From: Dechloromonas sp. UBA6271
Lineage (GTDB): Bacteria; Pseudomonadota; Gammaproteobacteria; Burkholderiales; Rhodocyclaceae
NCBI GenBank assembly: GCA_002440665.1
Contig: DJUX01000059.1
Location: 1 to 64,000, forward strand
Direction: 5' to 3'
DNA: 64,000 bases
A model generated the notes under the pieces. It ran no database searches, was not told the DNA's origin, and saw nothing but the letters and a program-made list of their open reading frames with translations. A program made the position numbers and the translations under genes. Shown here piece by piece: positions 12,987 through 23,023 of the stretch (position 1 is the first letter of the stretch; every line of letters starts with the position of its first letter).

Positions 12987-13694
12987 ATGCAACTAGAACG
13001 ACTCCTCCAGAAGCACGGCTTCGGCACGCGCAAGGCGTGCCGGGCGCTGGTCCGCCACGAACGGGTCGCCGTCAATGGCGCGATCTGCGACGACCCCTTT
13101 GCCGAAATCGATACGGCAGGTCTGATCTTTACGGTCGATGGAACGGACTGGCCCTACGCCGAATTCGCCAGCCTGGTGCTGCACAAGCCGGCCGGCTACG
13201 AATGTTCGCGCAAGCCGCAGCATCACCCGAGCGTGCTCGAGCTGCTGCCGCTGCCGCTGCGCGAACGCGGTGTGCAGCCGATCGGCCGCCTCGACGAGGA
13301 CACCACCGGCCTGCTGCTGATCACCGACGACGGCCAGCTCAATCACGTGCTGTCCTCGGCCAAGCGCAAGGTGCCCAAGGTTTATCTGGCGACCACCAAA
13401 CATCCGGTCGATCAGGAGCAACTGGACAAGCTGCTCGCCGGCGTCCTGCTCAACGATGAGCCGGAGCTGATCTCCGCGGCGGCTGCCGAAATTGCCGGCG
13501 AGAACCTGCTGCGGCTGACCGTCACCGAAGGCAAATACCATCAGGTCAAGCGGATGGTCGCCGCTGCCGGCAACCGGGTCGAGGCGCTGCATCGCGAGGC
13601 GGTCGGCGAATTTGCGCTGCCGGCAGACCTCAAACCCGGCGAGTGGCGCTGGCTGGCTGCGGTCGACCTGCAAAAATTGGGCTATTCGCCATGA
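12987..13694 (+). CDS. rsuA: 16S rRNA pseudouridine synthase, RsuA family
   Basis: RsuA converts U516 of 16S rRNA to pseudouridine. The 235-residue protein has an N-terminal S4-like RNA-binding domain (MQLERLLQKHGFGTRKAC) and the catalytic motif GRLDEDTTGLLLITDDG, whose Asp is the nucleophile, followed by KVYLAT and the C-terminal GKYHQVKRMVAAAGNRV block. Length and motifs match RsuA rather than the larger RluB. Its stop overlaps the oxyR start (ATGA at 13691-13694), so the two are translationally coupled. Confidence 0.92.
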   Translation: MQLERLLQKHGFGTRKACRALVRHERVAVNGAICDDPFAEIDTAGLIFTVDGTDWPYAEFASLVLHKPAGYECSRKPQHHPSVLELLPLPLRERGVQPIGRLDEDTTGLLLITDDGQLNHVLSSAKRKVPKVYLATTKHPVDQEQLDKLLAGVLLNDEPELISAAAAEIAGENLLRLTVTEGKYHQVKRMVAAAGNRVEALHREAVGEFALPADLKPGEWRWLAAVDLQKLGYSP

Positions 13695-14605
13695 CCCTGA
13701 CCGAAATGCGCTACATCGTCGCGCTGGCCCGCGAGCGTCATTTCGGCCGGGCGGCGGAGGCTTGCCACGTCAGCCAGCCGACGCTGTCGGTCGCGTTGAA
13801 GAAGGTCGAGGGCCAGCTCGGCGCTGCGCTGTTCGAGCGCACCGCCTCCGACGTGCGGATTACCGCGCTGGGCGAGCGTATCGTCGCCCAGGCCCGGCGT
13901 GTTTTGGAGGAGGCAGTACGTCTTGAAGAGATCGCCGGTTCGGGCGGCGATCCGATGACTGGGCCGCTGCGTGTCGGCGTCATCTACACCATCGCGCCTT
14001 ACCTCCTGCCGCAACTGATTCCGGCGCTGCACAGGCACGCCGCGGCGATGCCGCTGTTCCTGAAAGAGGATTTCACCGGCAACCTGATCCCGGCGCTCAA
14101 GGCGGGGGAGCTGGACGTCATCGTCATCGCCCTGCCTTTCGCGGAACCCGGACTGGTCGCTCAGCCGGTCTACGACGAGCCGTTCCGTGTGGTTGTGCCG
14201 GCGGCCCATCCCTGGGTCGGCCGGCCTGATGTATCGGCCGAGGAACTGGATGGCCAGAACCTGCTGTTGCTCGGACAGGGCAACTGTTTCCGCGATCAAG
14301 TGTTGGAATCCTGCCCGCGCCTGACGGCACCGGACGCGCTGGGACATTCGCTCGAAGGCAGTTCGCTGGAAACCATCCGTTACATGGTGGCGAGCGGCGC
14401 CGGTGTGGCGGTGATGCCGAGCACGGCCGCCGATCCGCTGATCGACAAGGAGCCGATGGTCAGGGTGCTGCCCTTCGCCGGCACTCAGCCGGCGCGTACC
14501 GTCGGGCTGGTCTGGCGGGTGACCTTCCCGCGCCCGCAGGCGATCGATGCAGTACGGGCAGCGGTCCTGTCCTGCCAGTTGCCGGGGGCCACTGCGGTAC
14601 GCTGA
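13691..14605 (+). CDS. oxyR: Peroxide-sensing LysR-type regulator OxyR
   Basis: OxyR senses H2O2 through a reversible disulfide and switches on antioxidant genes. The 304-residue protein has a LysR N-terminal helix-turn-helix (MTLTEMRYIVALARERHFGRAAEAC) and a substrate-binding-like domain. The redox pair falls at Cys199 and Cys208, in GNCFRDQVLESC, exactly the E. coli numbering. A longer frame beginning at 13643 lies within rsuA and is rejected. There is no divergent catalase or ahpC gene here; the regulator sits in an operon with rsuA. A parS site and a terminator follow immediately. Confidence 0.93.
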   Translation: MTLTEMRYIVALARERHFGRAAEACHVSQPTLSVALKKVEGQLGAALFERTASDVRITALGERIVAQARRVLEEAVRLEEIAGSGGDPMTGPLRVGVIYTIAPYLLPQLIPALHRHAAAMPLFLKEDFTGNLIPALKAGELDVIVIALPFAEPGLVAQPVYDEPFRVVVPAAHPWVGRPDVSAEELDGQNLLLLGQGNCFRDQVLESCPRLTAPDALGHSLEGSSLETIRYMVASGAGVAVMPSTAADPLIDKEPMVRVLPFAGTQPARTVGLVWRVTFPRPQAIDAVRAAVLSCQLPGATAVR

Positions 14606-14606
14606 A

Positions 14607-14620
14607 GTTTCACGTGAAAC
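14607..14620. other. parS centromere site 2
   Basis: GTTTCACGTGAAAC, a perfect 14-bp palindrome identical to the core of the ParB target. It lies just after the oxyR stop and partly overlaps the terminator stem. Confidence 0.9.
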
Positions 14621-14637
14621 CCGGCACATCGGGTTTC
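14616..14637. terminator. Bidirectional terminator between oxyR and livJ-like gene
   Basis: An 8-bp stem GAAACCCG/CGGGTTTC with a 6-nt loop separates two convergent genes. Its left arm shares five bases with the parS palindrome, and its right arm reaches the stop codon of the facing gene. No long T-tract is present. Confidence 0.55.
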
Positions 14638-15778
14638 AGTGCATGAAGCTGCCGTCCTTGCGGATGATGGTCAGTTCGACGAAGGTCGAGCCATTGTGGT
14701 TGCCCGGCGCGAAATTCACTGCGAAACCACCGGCATCGAAGTTGCGCAGGTTTTCCATGGCCGAGATGAACTTGTCGCGGCTCAGATCCTTGCCGGCGCG
14801 GCGCAAGCCTTCGACGAATACCCTGGCGGCGATGTAGCCTTCGAGGCTTGTGAACGAGACGTCGCGACCGTTGCCGGAAGCGGCTAGCAGCTTCTGATAA
14901 TCGCGGACGACGGGAACGGTGCGCGACCAGGGAAACGGCACGACCTGGGAGATGCCGACGCCGGCGCCGGCGGTACCGAGTTCGTTGGCCAGCGCGCGGC
15001 TGCCGACGAAGGAAACGGTATAGAACTGGGCGGCGCTGCCGGCGGCGCGCATGGCATTGATGAACGCGGCGGTCGATTTGTAAGTGGTGACCATGACCAC
15101 CATGTCGGGTTTGGCGGCGATCAGAGCCTTTACGGCGGCGGCGACATCGCTCGAATTGCGCTCGACAGTGGCGGTGGCGACCAGCTTCAGGTCACGCTTG
15201 GCCATCGCCTTTTCGACCCCGGTGAGGCCCGCATTGCCATAGGCGTCGTTCTGGTAGAAGACGGCGATGCGCTTGACGTTAAGTGAGGTGAATTGCTCGA
15301 CAATCTTTTCCGTTTCGTCACCATAGCTGGCGCGGACGTTGAAGATCAGCCGATTGAACGGCATGCGCAGCGCTTCGGCGCCGGTGAACGCGCCGACGAA
15401 GGGAACGCCCGCTGGATTGGAGACCTTCAGTGCCGCTAGGCTGGTCGGCGTGCCGACATAGCCGAAGAGGGCGAAGACATCGTCCTTGTCGATCAATTGC
15501 TTGGTGTTGGCCGTGGCACGGTCCGGCTCATAGCCGTCGTCGAGGGTGAGCAGCTTGATCTTGCGCCCGTTCACCCCGCCCTGACTGTTGATGTGATCAA
15601 AATAGAGTTTGGCGCCGAGTCGCATCTCGATGCCCAGTTCCTGGGCCGGACCGCTCAGCGGGACCGACTGGCCGATCACGACGCTGCCATCGGTTACCCC
15701 GGTTTCCGCCATCGCCAGCGTTGCCACGGAGAGCGCGGCGGCCGCGAGCAAGCGGCGGATTGCCATTTTTCCGAACAT
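14636..15778 (-). CDS. Branched-chain amino-acid-type ABC transporter substrate-binding protein
   Basis: A periplasmic binding protein of the LivJ/LivK (Peripla_BP_6) type. The 380-residue precursor has a signal peptide ending ATLAMAETG and the family start GVTDGSVVIGQSVPLSGPAQELG, then a type I fold with FDHINSQGGVNGRKIKLLTLDDGYEP. No permease or ATPase genes are adjacent, so it is an orphan whose ligand cannot be predicted; relatives bind amino acids, amides or aromatic compounds. A second in-frame ATG 12 bp downstream (15766) is an equally good start. Confidence 0.85.
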   Translation of the reverse strand: MFGKMAIRRLLAAAALSVATLAMAETGVTDGSVVIGQSVPLSGPAQELGIEMRLGAKLYFDHINSQGGVNGRKIKLLTLDDGYEPDRATANTKQLIDKDDVFALFGYVGTPTSLAALKVSNPAGVPFVGAFTGAEALRMPFNRLIFNVRASYGDETEKIVEQFTSLNVKRIAVFYQNDAYGNAGLTGVEKAMAKRDLKLVATATVERNSSDVAAAVKALIAAKPDMVVMVTTYKSTAAFINAMRAAGSAAQFYTVSFVGSRALANELGTAGAGVGISQVVPFPWSRTVPVVRDYQKLLAASGNGRDVSFTSLEGYIAARVFVEGLRRAGKDLSRDKFISAMENLRNFDAGGFAVNFAPGNHNGSTFVELTIIRKDGSFMH

Positions 15779-15832
15779 CGATTTTCCCCTTCAGTCAGAT
15801 GCTGAACGTAGTCTTTTAACCGGCGGCCTGAT

Positions 15833-18352
15833 TCAGGCGCTGGCCTTTTTCGTCGCGGGCTTCTTGGCTGGTGCTTTTTTCTCGAACTCGAAACCGACCT
15901 TGCCATCCTTGGCGACCAGATAGGCCGAGAACTTGCGGCGGGTGCGGTTGGAGACGAATTCCTTGAGCAGGTCGGTCTTGCCGTCGGCCAGCAGCTTCTG
16001 CATCTGGGCAATATCGATCGGCTGCTGCAGGATGATCTTGCCGGAACGGAAGTCGCAGGTCTTGGCCGGTCCGACGGATTTTTCGCAGACGTAGGAGGTA
16101 CCGTGCTCGTAGACGTTGGCGGCGCACTTCGGGCATTTCCCCAAGGCCTGCCGATTGGAAAAATCGATGGCCTCGGCTTCCTCGCCTTCGCCCGCCCGGT
16201 CCTGGCCGAAATCGAATTCCGGCTCCATCTTGTCGTTCAATTTGATGGCGGCAGCAAAAGTGCGGCCCATCTTGTTGCGGAAGCCGGTCAGCGGGCCGAT
16301 CTGCTTTTCGGTAATCAAGGTATCGATTTCCGCCGGCTCGAACTGGCGCCCGGCGACGATCTTCCACAGCGAGTAGTCGCAGCCACCACACTGGAATTTC
16401 TTGTAAGTTTCGCGAATCTGGCCGCCGCAGCGCGGGCAGGCTGCGGTTAACACGCCGAAATCGCCCGGAATGGTGTCGCTGTCGAAGGTCTTGGCGCGTT
16501 CGACGATATGCCGGGTCATTTCGGCGATTTCGCGCATGAATTCGTCGCGGGTGAACTCGCCTTTTTCGATGCGGCCGAGCTTCCATTCCCAGTCGCCGGT
16601 CAGTTCCGGCTGGGTCAGTTCGGTGATCCCGAGACCGTTAAGCAGCGTCATCAGCGAAAAACCCTTGGCGGTCGGGATCAGTTCTCGGCCTTCGCGCAGC
16701 ATGTATTGCTCGCCGATCAGGTTTTCGATGATCTGGGCGCGTGTTGCCGGGGTGCCGAGGCCGCGGCCGGCCATCGCCGCCTTGAGTTCCTCGTCGTCGA
16801 CCATCTTGCCGGCGCCTTCCATGGCGGAGAGCAGGGTGGCTTCCGAGTAGCGCGGCGGCGGCTTGGTTTCGTTGGCCTTGACGGTGACCTCTTCGGTTTT
16901 CACCTTCTCGCCGGCGTCGACCGCAACCAGGTTGCCCTCGGTGCCCTCCTGGCCTTCCTTGCCATGCACGGCCAGCCAGCCCGGATTGACCAGCACCTTG
17001 CCCTCAGTCTTGAAGGGGTGGCCTTCGACGCGGGTTATGCGGGTGGTGACCAGGTATTCGGCAGCCGGGAAGAAGACCGAGAGGAAGCGCCTGACGACGA
17101 AGTCGTAGAGCTTCTGTTCCAGTTCGTTCAGGTGCTTGGGGGCCTGCGGCGTCGGGATGATGGCAAAGTGATCGCTGATCTTGGCGTTGTTGAAGATGCG
17201 CTTGTTGGGGATGACCCAGTTGCGCGCCAGGATCTGGTGGGCGAAGGGGGCGTAGCGGGCGAGCAATACTTCGTCGTGACCCTTGCCGGCGCCTTCGCCG
17301 GTCAGGATGGTCAGGGTTTCCCGGACCGTCGGCAGATAGTCTTCCGGCAGGCAGCGCGAATCGGTTCGCGGATAGGTGAGGACCTTGTGCTTTTCATACA
17401 ACGATTGGGCAAGCGACAGCGTGGTCTTGGCCGAGAAGCCGAAGCGGGCGTTGGCTTCGCGCTGCAGGCTGGTCAAATCGAAGAGCAGCGGCGACAGACG
17501 GGTTTCCGGCTTGGCTTCCTCGGTGACGATGCCGGGCTTGCCGCGGGTGGCGGCACGGATGGCCTCGGCTTTGTTTTGTTCCCACAGCCGGTCGGCGCGG
17601 GCGTGTTCGTCGTCTTCCTTGCCCTTGTAGCCTTCGTCGAACCACTTGCCGGTGTAGTTGCCGGCCTTGGCAGCGAAATCGGCTTCCACTTCCCAGTAGG
17701 AGCGCGGCTTGAATTCGCGGATTTTCTTTTCGCGCTCGACGACGATGGCCAGGGTCGGCGTCTGCACGCGGCCGACGGTGGTCAGATGGAAGCCACCGGT
17801 CTTCGAGTTGAAGGCGGTCATCGCCCGCGTGCCGTTGATGCCCACCAGCCAGTCGGATTCGGAACGGCAGACGGCGGCATCGCCTAGGCCTTGCATGTCG
17901 TTGCCGTGGCGCAGGCGGGAGAATCCGTCGCGAATGGCGCCCTGGGTCATCGACTGTAGCCACAGGCGTTGGATCGGCTTGGTGGTCTTGGTGTGCTGGG
18001 CGATGTAATTGAAGATTAATTCACCTTCGCGCCCCGCGTCACAGGCGTTGATCAGGCCTTCGACATCCTTGCGCTTGATCAGCTTGGTCAGCACCTTGAG
18101 GCGGGATTCGGTCTTCTCGATCGGCTTCAGGGCGAAATGCGGCGGAATCACCGGCAGATGGGCGAATGACCATTTGCCGCGCTTGACCTCGAACTCCTCC
18201 GGGCAGGCGAGTTCCAGCAGGTGGCCGACGGCAGACGAAATGACGTGCGTTTCGCTTTCGAAATAGTCGTCGTGCTTGGTAAAGCCCCCCAGCGCCTTAG
18301 CGATGTCGGCGGCGACGGAAGGTTTTTCGGCAATGATCAGCTTTTTTGTCAT
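15833..18352 (-). CDS. topB: DNA topoisomerase III
   Basis: Type IA topoisomerase that decatenates and resolves single-stranded DNA junctions. The 839-residue protein begins with a TOPRIM domain (MTKKLIIAEKPSVAADIAKAL; DAGREGELI near 105-113) and has its catalytic tyrosine at Tyr327 in LTYPRTDSR. The C-terminus, about 180 residues longer than E. coli TopB, holds Cys clusters (CPRCGG, CGGC, CPKC) that look like zinc ribbons, and ends in a Lys/Ala-rich tail (KKAPAKKPATKKASA). A 12-base match to the repeat core lies inside at 16916-16927. It follows dprA by 79 bp. Confidence 0.94.
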   Translation of the reverse strand: MTKKLIIAEKPSVAADIAKALGGFTKHDDYFESETHVISSAVGHLLELACPEEFEVKRGKWSFAHLPVIPPHFALKPIEKTESRLKVLTKLIKRKDVEGLINACDAGREGELIFNYIAQHTKTTKPIQRLWLQSMTQGAIRDGFSRLRHGNDMQGLGDAAVCRSESDWLVGINGTRAMTAFNSKTGGFHLTTVGRVQTPTLAIVVEREKKIREFKPRSYWEVEADFAAKAGNYTGKWFDEGYKGKEDDEHARADRLWEQNKAEAIRAATRGKPGIVTEEAKPETRLSPLLFDLTSLQREANARFGFSAKTTLSLAQSLYEKHKVLTYPRTDSRCLPEDYLPTVRETLTILTGEGAGKGHDEVLLARYAPFAHQILARNWVIPNKRIFNNAKISDHFAIIPTPQAPKHLNELEQKLYDFVVRRFLSVFFPAAEYLVTTRITRVEGHPFKTEGKVLVNPGWLAVHGKEGQEGTEGNLVAVDAGEKVKTEEVTVKANETKPPPRYSEATLLSAMEGAGKMVDDEELKAAMAGRGLGTPATRAQIIENLIGEQYMLREGRELIPTAKGFSLMTLLNGLGITELTQPELTGDWEWKLGRIEKGEFTRDEFMREIAEMTRHIVERAKTFDSDTIPGDFGVLTAACPRCGGQIRETYKKFQCGGCDYSLWKIVAGRQFEPAEIDTLITEKQIGPLTGFRNKMGRTFAAAIKLNDKMEPEFDFGQDRAGEGEEAEAIDFSNRQALGKCPKCAANVYEHGTSYVCEKSVGPAKTCDFRSGKIILQQPIDIAQMQKLLADGKTDLLKEFVSNRTRRKFSAYLVAKDGKVGFEFEKKAPAKKPATKKASA

Positions 18353-18431
18353 GGGTTCTGTCGGTTGGATGCCGGGGCATGATAAGTGCCCGGCGCGCGG
18401 CTTGGCAAGCCGTCTCTATATATGGAGTGCC

Positions 18432-19511
18432 TCAAACGAGACGCTGGTAGCGGTTGCCGGGCAGGGTAGCGACCTGGCCGGCCAATTCCAGGGTCAGCAG
18501 CTCCGTGAGCAGTTGATCGGCAGCCAGTCCGGTACGCTCGGCGAGTTCGTCGAGGTTGCAGGGATCGTGGCCGAGTGCGCCGAGTAGGGCGTTTTCATCG
18601 TTGCCGGCAAGGTCGGCGGCGGCGATTACCGTCGATTCTGGGTAATTCCCGAACTCTTCGAGAATGTCCTGGGCCATCTCGACCAGTTTGGCGCCTTGCT
18701 TGATCAGCTTGTGGCAGCCGCGGGCGACCGGTGAATGAATGGAACCGGGAATGGCGAAGACCTCGCGCCCCTGTTCGGCGGCCAGCCGGGCGGTAATCAG
18801 CGAGCCGCTTTCCGGTGCCGCTTCGACGACCAGCACGCCGCGCGACAGGCCAGAAATGATGCGGTTGCGGCGCGGGAAATTGGCGGCGATGGCGGGTGTG
18901 CCGAGGGGAAATTCGGAAACGATGGCGCCGTGTTCGGCAATGGCCAGCGCCAGTTCCCGGTTGCGGGCAGGGTACAGGCGGTCTGCACCGGTGCCGATGA
19001 CGGCGATCGTCTCGCCGCCGGCAGCCAGTGCGCCGCGATGGGCGGCGGCGTCGATGCCGAGCGCGAGGCCGCTGATGATGGCAAGGCCCTTGCCGGCCAG
19101 GGCCTTGGCAAAGTTCTCTGCCGTTTGTACCCCCTGCGGCGTCGCGTTGCGGCTGCCGACCACGGCCAGTCCGCGTTTTCCCAACAGCCCGGGATTGCCG
19201 CGTACGTAGAGGAGGCAGGGTGGATCGGCGATTTCGAGCAGTGCCTTCGGGTATTCGGCATCGGCCAGGGTGACGATGTGTTGGCCAGGTTGCGCAGCCC
19301 AGGCCATGCTGCGGTCGACGCCTTCGGCAGGGTCGAAATCGAACAGCAGGTCGGCGCGGTCGCCGGCCACCGCGCGGGTGGCTAGCCGTCCGGCGGCGAA
19401 AACGGCCTCCGGTAAACCGAAAGCGGCGAGAAGCTTTCTTTGCGTCTCGCCGCCGATGCCGGGTATCAGGGTCAGCCGCAGCCAGGCGGCCAACCCTTCC
19501 TTATCGATCAC
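18432..19511 (-). CDS. dprA: DNA-processing protein DprA (Smf)
   Basis: DprA binds incoming single-stranded DNA and loads RecA during natural transformation. The 359-residue protein has an N-terminal SAM-like region (LTLIPGIGGETQRKLL), the Rossmann core with GSRNATPQG and ISGLALGIDAAAHRGAL, FPRRNRIISGLSRGVLVVEA, and a C-terminal winged-helix-like domain. It overlaps the LysM gene by 4 bp, the common betaproteobacterial order in which dprA sits beside LysM, def and fmt. Together with comM further on, it suggests natural competence, which is inference. Confidence 0.94.
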   Translation of the reverse strand: MIDKEGLAAWLRLTLIPGIGGETQRKLLAAFGLPEAVFAAGRLATRAVAGDRADLLFDFDPAEGVDRSMAWAAQPGQHIVTLADAEYPKALLEIADPPCLLYVRGNPGLLGKRGLAVVGSRNATPQGVQTAENFAKALAGKGLAIISGLALGIDAAAHRGALAAGGETIAVIGTGADRLYPARNRELALAIAEHGAIVSEFPLGTPAIAANFPRRNRIISGLSRGVLVVEAAPESGSLITARLAAEQGREVFAIPGSIHSPVARGCHKLIKQGAKLVEMAQDILEEFGNYPESTVIAAADLAGNDENALLGALGHDPCNLDELAERTGLAADQLLTELLTLELAGQVATLPGNRYQRLV

Positions 19512-20551
19512 GGATTTCGCGCTGAATCACCGACGGTCACGGGAATCGAGGAATCCAGAACCAGCGCGTAGGAGACACGGTTGAAGACGCGGAAGACGAA
19601 GACCAGCGCATAGCGTTCTTCCGGAATCGGGGTATACACGCGGCCACTGCCATCCTCGGAAATGCGCTCGGCGACGCGGTTGCGGAACAGGGCAAGAACG
19701 TGGCCGACTTCCAGCCCGTCGCTCTGGCCACGATTCAGCGAGACTACCGAACCGCGGGCGCCCTGATCGACCCCGCCATAGATCGACATGATCCGGGCCG
19801 CAACCTGCTGATCGGGCCGGTGCGGGACGTAGGCGATGAGATTGACGGGCGGAGCCGGCACCAAGCGGTCACCGGGGAGGATTTCCTCCTTGGCTACCGT
19901 GATTTCCAGCACTGCCGGCTCTCCCGGCTGGAGAAGGCGGGCGTTGCCGAGGAAGAAGGCTTCGTAACCGATGACGTCGCCGGTTTCCGGATCCTTGAGC
20001 GGTTTGCCCGGGCGGAAGGCATGCCAGTTGATCACGCTTGCATCGGCGATGCCGGCGGCAAAGCCCTTGTCGCCGGCACCCATCATAGTGCGGTATTCTG
20101 GACCGGCGACCATGCGTGGCGCGCTGTCGAGCTGGCCCTGTTCGACCACCAGCGGCTGGGAGAGGTAGGGTTCGATGACGTTCGGCGGGATGCTCGAAAT
20201 GGCAGTGCGATCAGGCGTGGAATAGACCTGCGGTTCGAGTTTCACGGTGCCGCCGGTGCCGGACTTGAGCGGCTTGCCGATGCGGAGACGGGGGGTCTTG
20301 CCCGAACGGTCGAGGAAAACGACTTCGCCGGGGTAGATCAGGTGCGGGTTCTTGATCTGGTCCCGGTTCATGTTCCAGATTTCCGGCCAGCGCCACGGTT
20401 CCTTGAGGAACTTGCCGGAGATTCCCCAAAGCGTGTCGCCGCGTACGACGACGTGGCGGTCAGGGGGATTGTCGACAAGCTGAAGGGGCTCGGCGGCCGA
20501 TGCACAAACGGCCGTCACGGCCAGGATGAGCGCGGATATAATGCGTACCAT
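19508..20551 (-). CDS. LysM domain periplasmic protein
   Basis: A 347-residue exported protein with a signal peptide (MVRIISALILAVTAVCASA) and one LysM domain at about 33-80 (HVVVRGDTLWGISGKFLKEP, NPHLIYPGEVVFL), which binds peptidoglycan glycans. The remaining 260 residues are a conserved but unnamed beta-rich region. It lies upstream of dprA (4-bp overlap) and divergent from def-fmt, the usual arrangement in this group. Earlier in-frame starts at 20626 would remove the signal peptide context and are rejected. Enzymatic function is not evident. Confidence 0.88.
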   Translation of the reverse strand: MVRIISALILAVTAVCASAAEPLQLVDNPPDRHVVVRGDTLWGISGKFLKEPWRWPEIWNMNRDQIKNPHLIYPGEVVFLDRSGKTPRLRIGKPLKSGTGGTVKLEPQVYSTPDRTAISSIPPNVIEPYLSQPLVVEQGQLDSAPRMVAGPEYRTMMGAGDKGFAAGIADASVINWHAFRPGKPLKDPETGDVIGYEAFFLGNARLLQPGEPAVLEITVAKEEILPGDRLVPAPPVNLIAYVPHRPDQQVAARIMSIYGGVDQGARGSVVSLNRGQSDGLEVGHVLALFRNRVAERISEDGSGRVYTPIPEERYALVFVFRVFNRVSYALVLDSSIPVTVGDSARNP

Positions 20552-20693
20552 AGTCGTAACCTCATGTGCCGACGGAACACGGCGATGCCGGCATGGTCTT
20601 ATCCACGTCTGGCAACCCGCTTCCATATCTCGGGAATTGCTTGAGATTCTGCACGTAATAACCTAAGCGAGCAAGCTTTTTTCGGTAATTCCT

Positions 20694-21197
20694 ATGGCTC
20701 TTCTACCCATTTTGCGTTTCCCCGATCCGCGCCTGAAGAAGATCGCGGCGCCCGTCACGAAGATCGACGATTCCATTCGCCAGTTGATCGCCGACATGGC
20801 TGAAACCATGTACGAAGCGCCCGGCATCGGTCTGGCGGCGACCCAGGTCGATGTGCACAAGCAGGTCGTCGTGATCGACATCTCGGAAGACCGCAACGAC
20901 CTGCTGGCGCTGATCAATCCGCGTATTGAGAATTTTCAGGGGCAGCAGGAAGGCGAGGAGGGTTGCCTTTCGGTACCTGGTATTTTCGAGAAGGTCGAGC
21001 GCGCCGAGCAGGTCACCGTTCATTATCAGGATGCCGACGGTCAGGCGCGGACGCTGGTCGCCGACGGCCTGCTTGCCGTGTGCATCCAGCATGAACTCGA
21101 CCACCTGAACGGCACGGTTTTCGTCGACCATCTTTCGCAACTGAAACAGACCCGCATCCGGAACAGGCTCGCCAAGCAGGCGCGGGTCACGGCGTGA
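20694..21197 (+). CDS. def: Peptide deformylase
   Basis: Removes the formyl group from the N-terminal Met of nascent proteins. The 167-residue metalloenzyme has all three motifs: GIGLAATQ (44-51), EGCLSVP with metal ligand Cys91, and QHELDHL with ligands His133 and His137 and catalytic Glu134. Its stop overlaps the fmt start (GTGA), coupling deformylase to the enzyme that adds the formyl group. It is divergent from the LysM-dprA operon across a 142-bp gap. Confidence 0.97.
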   Translation: MALLPILRFPDPRLKKIAAPVTKIDDSIRQLIADMAETMYEAPGIGLAATQVDVHKQVVVIDISEDRNDLLALINPRIENFQGQQEGEEGCLSVPGIFEKVERAEQVTVHYQDADGQARTLVADGLLAVCIQHELDHLNGTVFVDHLSQLKQTRIRNRLAKQARVTA

Positions 21198-22117
21198 GGC
21201 TGATTTTCGCCGGGACCCCGGAATTTGCCGCACTGGCCCTGCAGGCGATCGTCGCCGCGGGGCACGACGTGGCGCTGGTGCTGACTCAGCCCGACCGCCC
21301 GGCCGGGCGCGGCATGGCGCTGCAGCCGTCGCCGGTCAAGAAACTGGCGCTGGAAAAAGGTATCGAGGTTTTCCAGCCGCTGACCTTGAAGGATGCCGAG
21401 GCGCAGGCGAAGATCGCCGCCGTCGGCGCCGAGGTGATGGTGGTGGCGGCCTACGGCCTGATCCTGCCGCAGGCGGTGCTCGACCTGCCGCGTTTTGGCT
21501 GCCTCAACATCCATGCTTCGCTGCTACCGCGCTGGCGCGGGGCGGCGCCGATCCAGCGGGTGTTGCTGGCCGGCGATGCGGAAACCGGCGTCTGCATCAT
21601 GCAGATGGAAGCCGGTCTCGATACCGGGCCGGTGCTATTGCGCGATGCATTCACGGTCACGCCCGACGATACTTCCGCCACGCTGCACGACCGCCTGGCG
21701 GCCCTCGGCGCGCGGCTGGTGGTCGAGGCGCTGGGGAAATTGCCGTTGTCGGCCATGCCGCAAGCGCTGGCAGGGGTGACCTACGCGCAGAAGATCGGCA
21801 AGGCGGAGGCGCTGATCGACTGGTCGCAAAGCGCTGCCGAACTGGATCGCCATATTCGTGCCTTCAACCCTTTTCCCGGCGCGCAGGCGCAGTTCGGCGG
21901 GCAGACGGTCAAGCTGTGGCGCGCGACGCCGGTCGAAGGTGCCGGTGAAAAAGGGCAGATTTTGCAGGTCGACCGCAACAGGGTCGTCGTCGCCTGTGGC
22001 AGCGGCGCATTGGCGGTCAGCGAATTGCAGAAGGCGGGCGGCAAGCGCCTGGCGGTGCGCGAATTTCTTGCCGGCCATCCGCTCAAGGCCGGCGACCGTT
22101 TCGATCTGCCCGCTTGA
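21194..22117 (+). CDS. fmt: Methionyl-tRNA formyltransferase
   Basis: Formylates initiator Met-tRNA using 10-formyl-THF. The 307-residue protein has the N-terminal [12 protein letters not shown], the catalytic region [31 protein letters not shown], and the C-terminal tRNA-binding domain. The start is GTG, overlapping def. A perfect 15-base copy of the dispersed repeat core at 21968-21982 encodes QVDRNR in the C-terminal domain, where homologues vary. Confidence 0.96.
   Translation: MRLIFAGTPEFAALALQAIVAAGHDVALVLTQPDRPAGRGMALQPSPVKKLALEKGIEVFQPLTLKDAEAQAKIAAVGAEVMVVAAYGLILPQAVLDLPRFGCLNIHASLLPRWRGAAPIQRVLLAGDAETGVCIMQMEAGLDTGPVLLRDAFTVTPDDTSATLHDRLAALGARLVVEALGKLPLSAMPQALAGVTYAQKIGKAEALIDWSQSAAELDRHIRAFNPFPGAQAQFGGQTVKLWRATPVEGAGEKGQILQVDRNRVVVACGSGALAVSELQKAGGKRLAVREFLAGHPLKAGDRFDLPA
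21968..21982 (+). repeat. Dispersed repeat core inside fmt
   Basis: Exact GTCGACCGCAACAGG preceded by GATTTTGCAG. It encodes VDRNR in frame in fmt. Confidence 0.55.
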
Positions 22118-22177
22118 AATCGGACCATGCGCTAATATCTATCCGATAGTGCAATACAGCCTCCGGGAGATCACACG

Positions 22178-23023
22178 ATGTTCAATTGGGTAAAGACGGC
22201 CATGCTGATGGCCGCCATCATGGCGTTGTTCGGCATCGTCGGCGGCATGCTCGGCGGCCAGCAGGGGATGCTGCTGGCGCTGCTGTTCGGCGGCGCGATG
22301 AACGTGTTTTCCTACTGGTTCTCCGACAAGATGGTGTTGAAGATGTACAACGCCCAGGAGGTGGACGAAACTAGTGCCCCGCAGTTCTACGGCATGGTGC
22401 GCGAACTGGCGCAGCGCGCCAATCTGCCGATGCCGCGGGTGTACATCATCGACGAGCAGCAACCGAATGCCTTTGCCACCGGGCGCAATCCGGAACATGC
22501 GGCGGTGGCGGCGACGTCCGGCATCCTGCAACTGCTCTCGGCCAGCGAACTGCGTGGCGTCATGGCGCACGAGCTGACGCACGTGGCGCATCGTGACATC
22601 CTGATTTCGACCATCTCGGCGACCATGGCCGGGGCGATCTCGGCACTGGCCAATTTCGCCATGTTCTTCGGCGGGCGCGGCAGCGATGGGCGCCCGGCCA
22701 ATCCGCTGGCGACCATCGCCGTGGCGCTGCTGGCACCGCTGGCGGCCAGCCTGATCCAGATGGCGATCTCGCGCGCCCGCGAGTACGAGGCGGATCGCGG
22801 CGGCGCCGAAATCAGCGGCGACCCGAATGCCCTGGCCGACGCTTTGGGCAAGATCCAGATGTACGCCGAAGGCCGCATTCCGCTGGGGCCGGCCGAGGCG
22901 CACCCGGAAACGGCGCAGATGATGATTCTCAACCCGCTTTCTGCCGGCGGCATCAGGGGCCTGTTCTCGACCCACCCGCCGACCGAGGAGCGGATCGCCC
23001 GCCTGCGGGCGCTGGCGCGCTAG
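22178..23023 (+). CDS. htpX: Zinc metalloprotease HtpX
   Basis: Inner-membrane M48 protease that degrades misfolded membrane proteins. The 281-residue protein has two N-terminal membrane segments (about 6-24 and 31-48), the zinc motif HELTH at 131-135, two further hydrophobic segments after it, and the third zinc ligand in [12 protein letters not shown]. Length matches HtpX (about 290). It stands 60 bp after fmt and converges on speD with a 4-bp overlap of stops. Confidence 0.95.
   Translation: MFNWVKTAMLMAAIMALFGIVGGMLGGQQGMLLALLFGGAMNVFSYWFSDKMVLKMYNAQEVDETSAPQFYGMVRELAQRANLPMPRVYIIDEQQPNAFATGRNPEHAAVAATSGILQLLSASELRGVMAHELTHVAHRDILISTISATMAGAISALANFAMFFGGRGSDGRPANPLATIAVALLAPLAASLIQMAISRAREYEADRGGAEISGDPNALADALGKIQMYAEGRIPLGPAEAHPETAQMMILNPLSAGGIRGLFSTHPPTEERIARLRALAR

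Noticed and set aside
18371..18412. Two small hairpins between dprA and topB as a terminator
   Set aside because: One stem has a bulge and neither has a T-run in the leftward direction; likely read-through, so not annotated.
20599..20607. TTATCCACG between the LysM gene and def
   Set aside because: One mismatch to the DnaA box, alone and without neighbours; probably chance.
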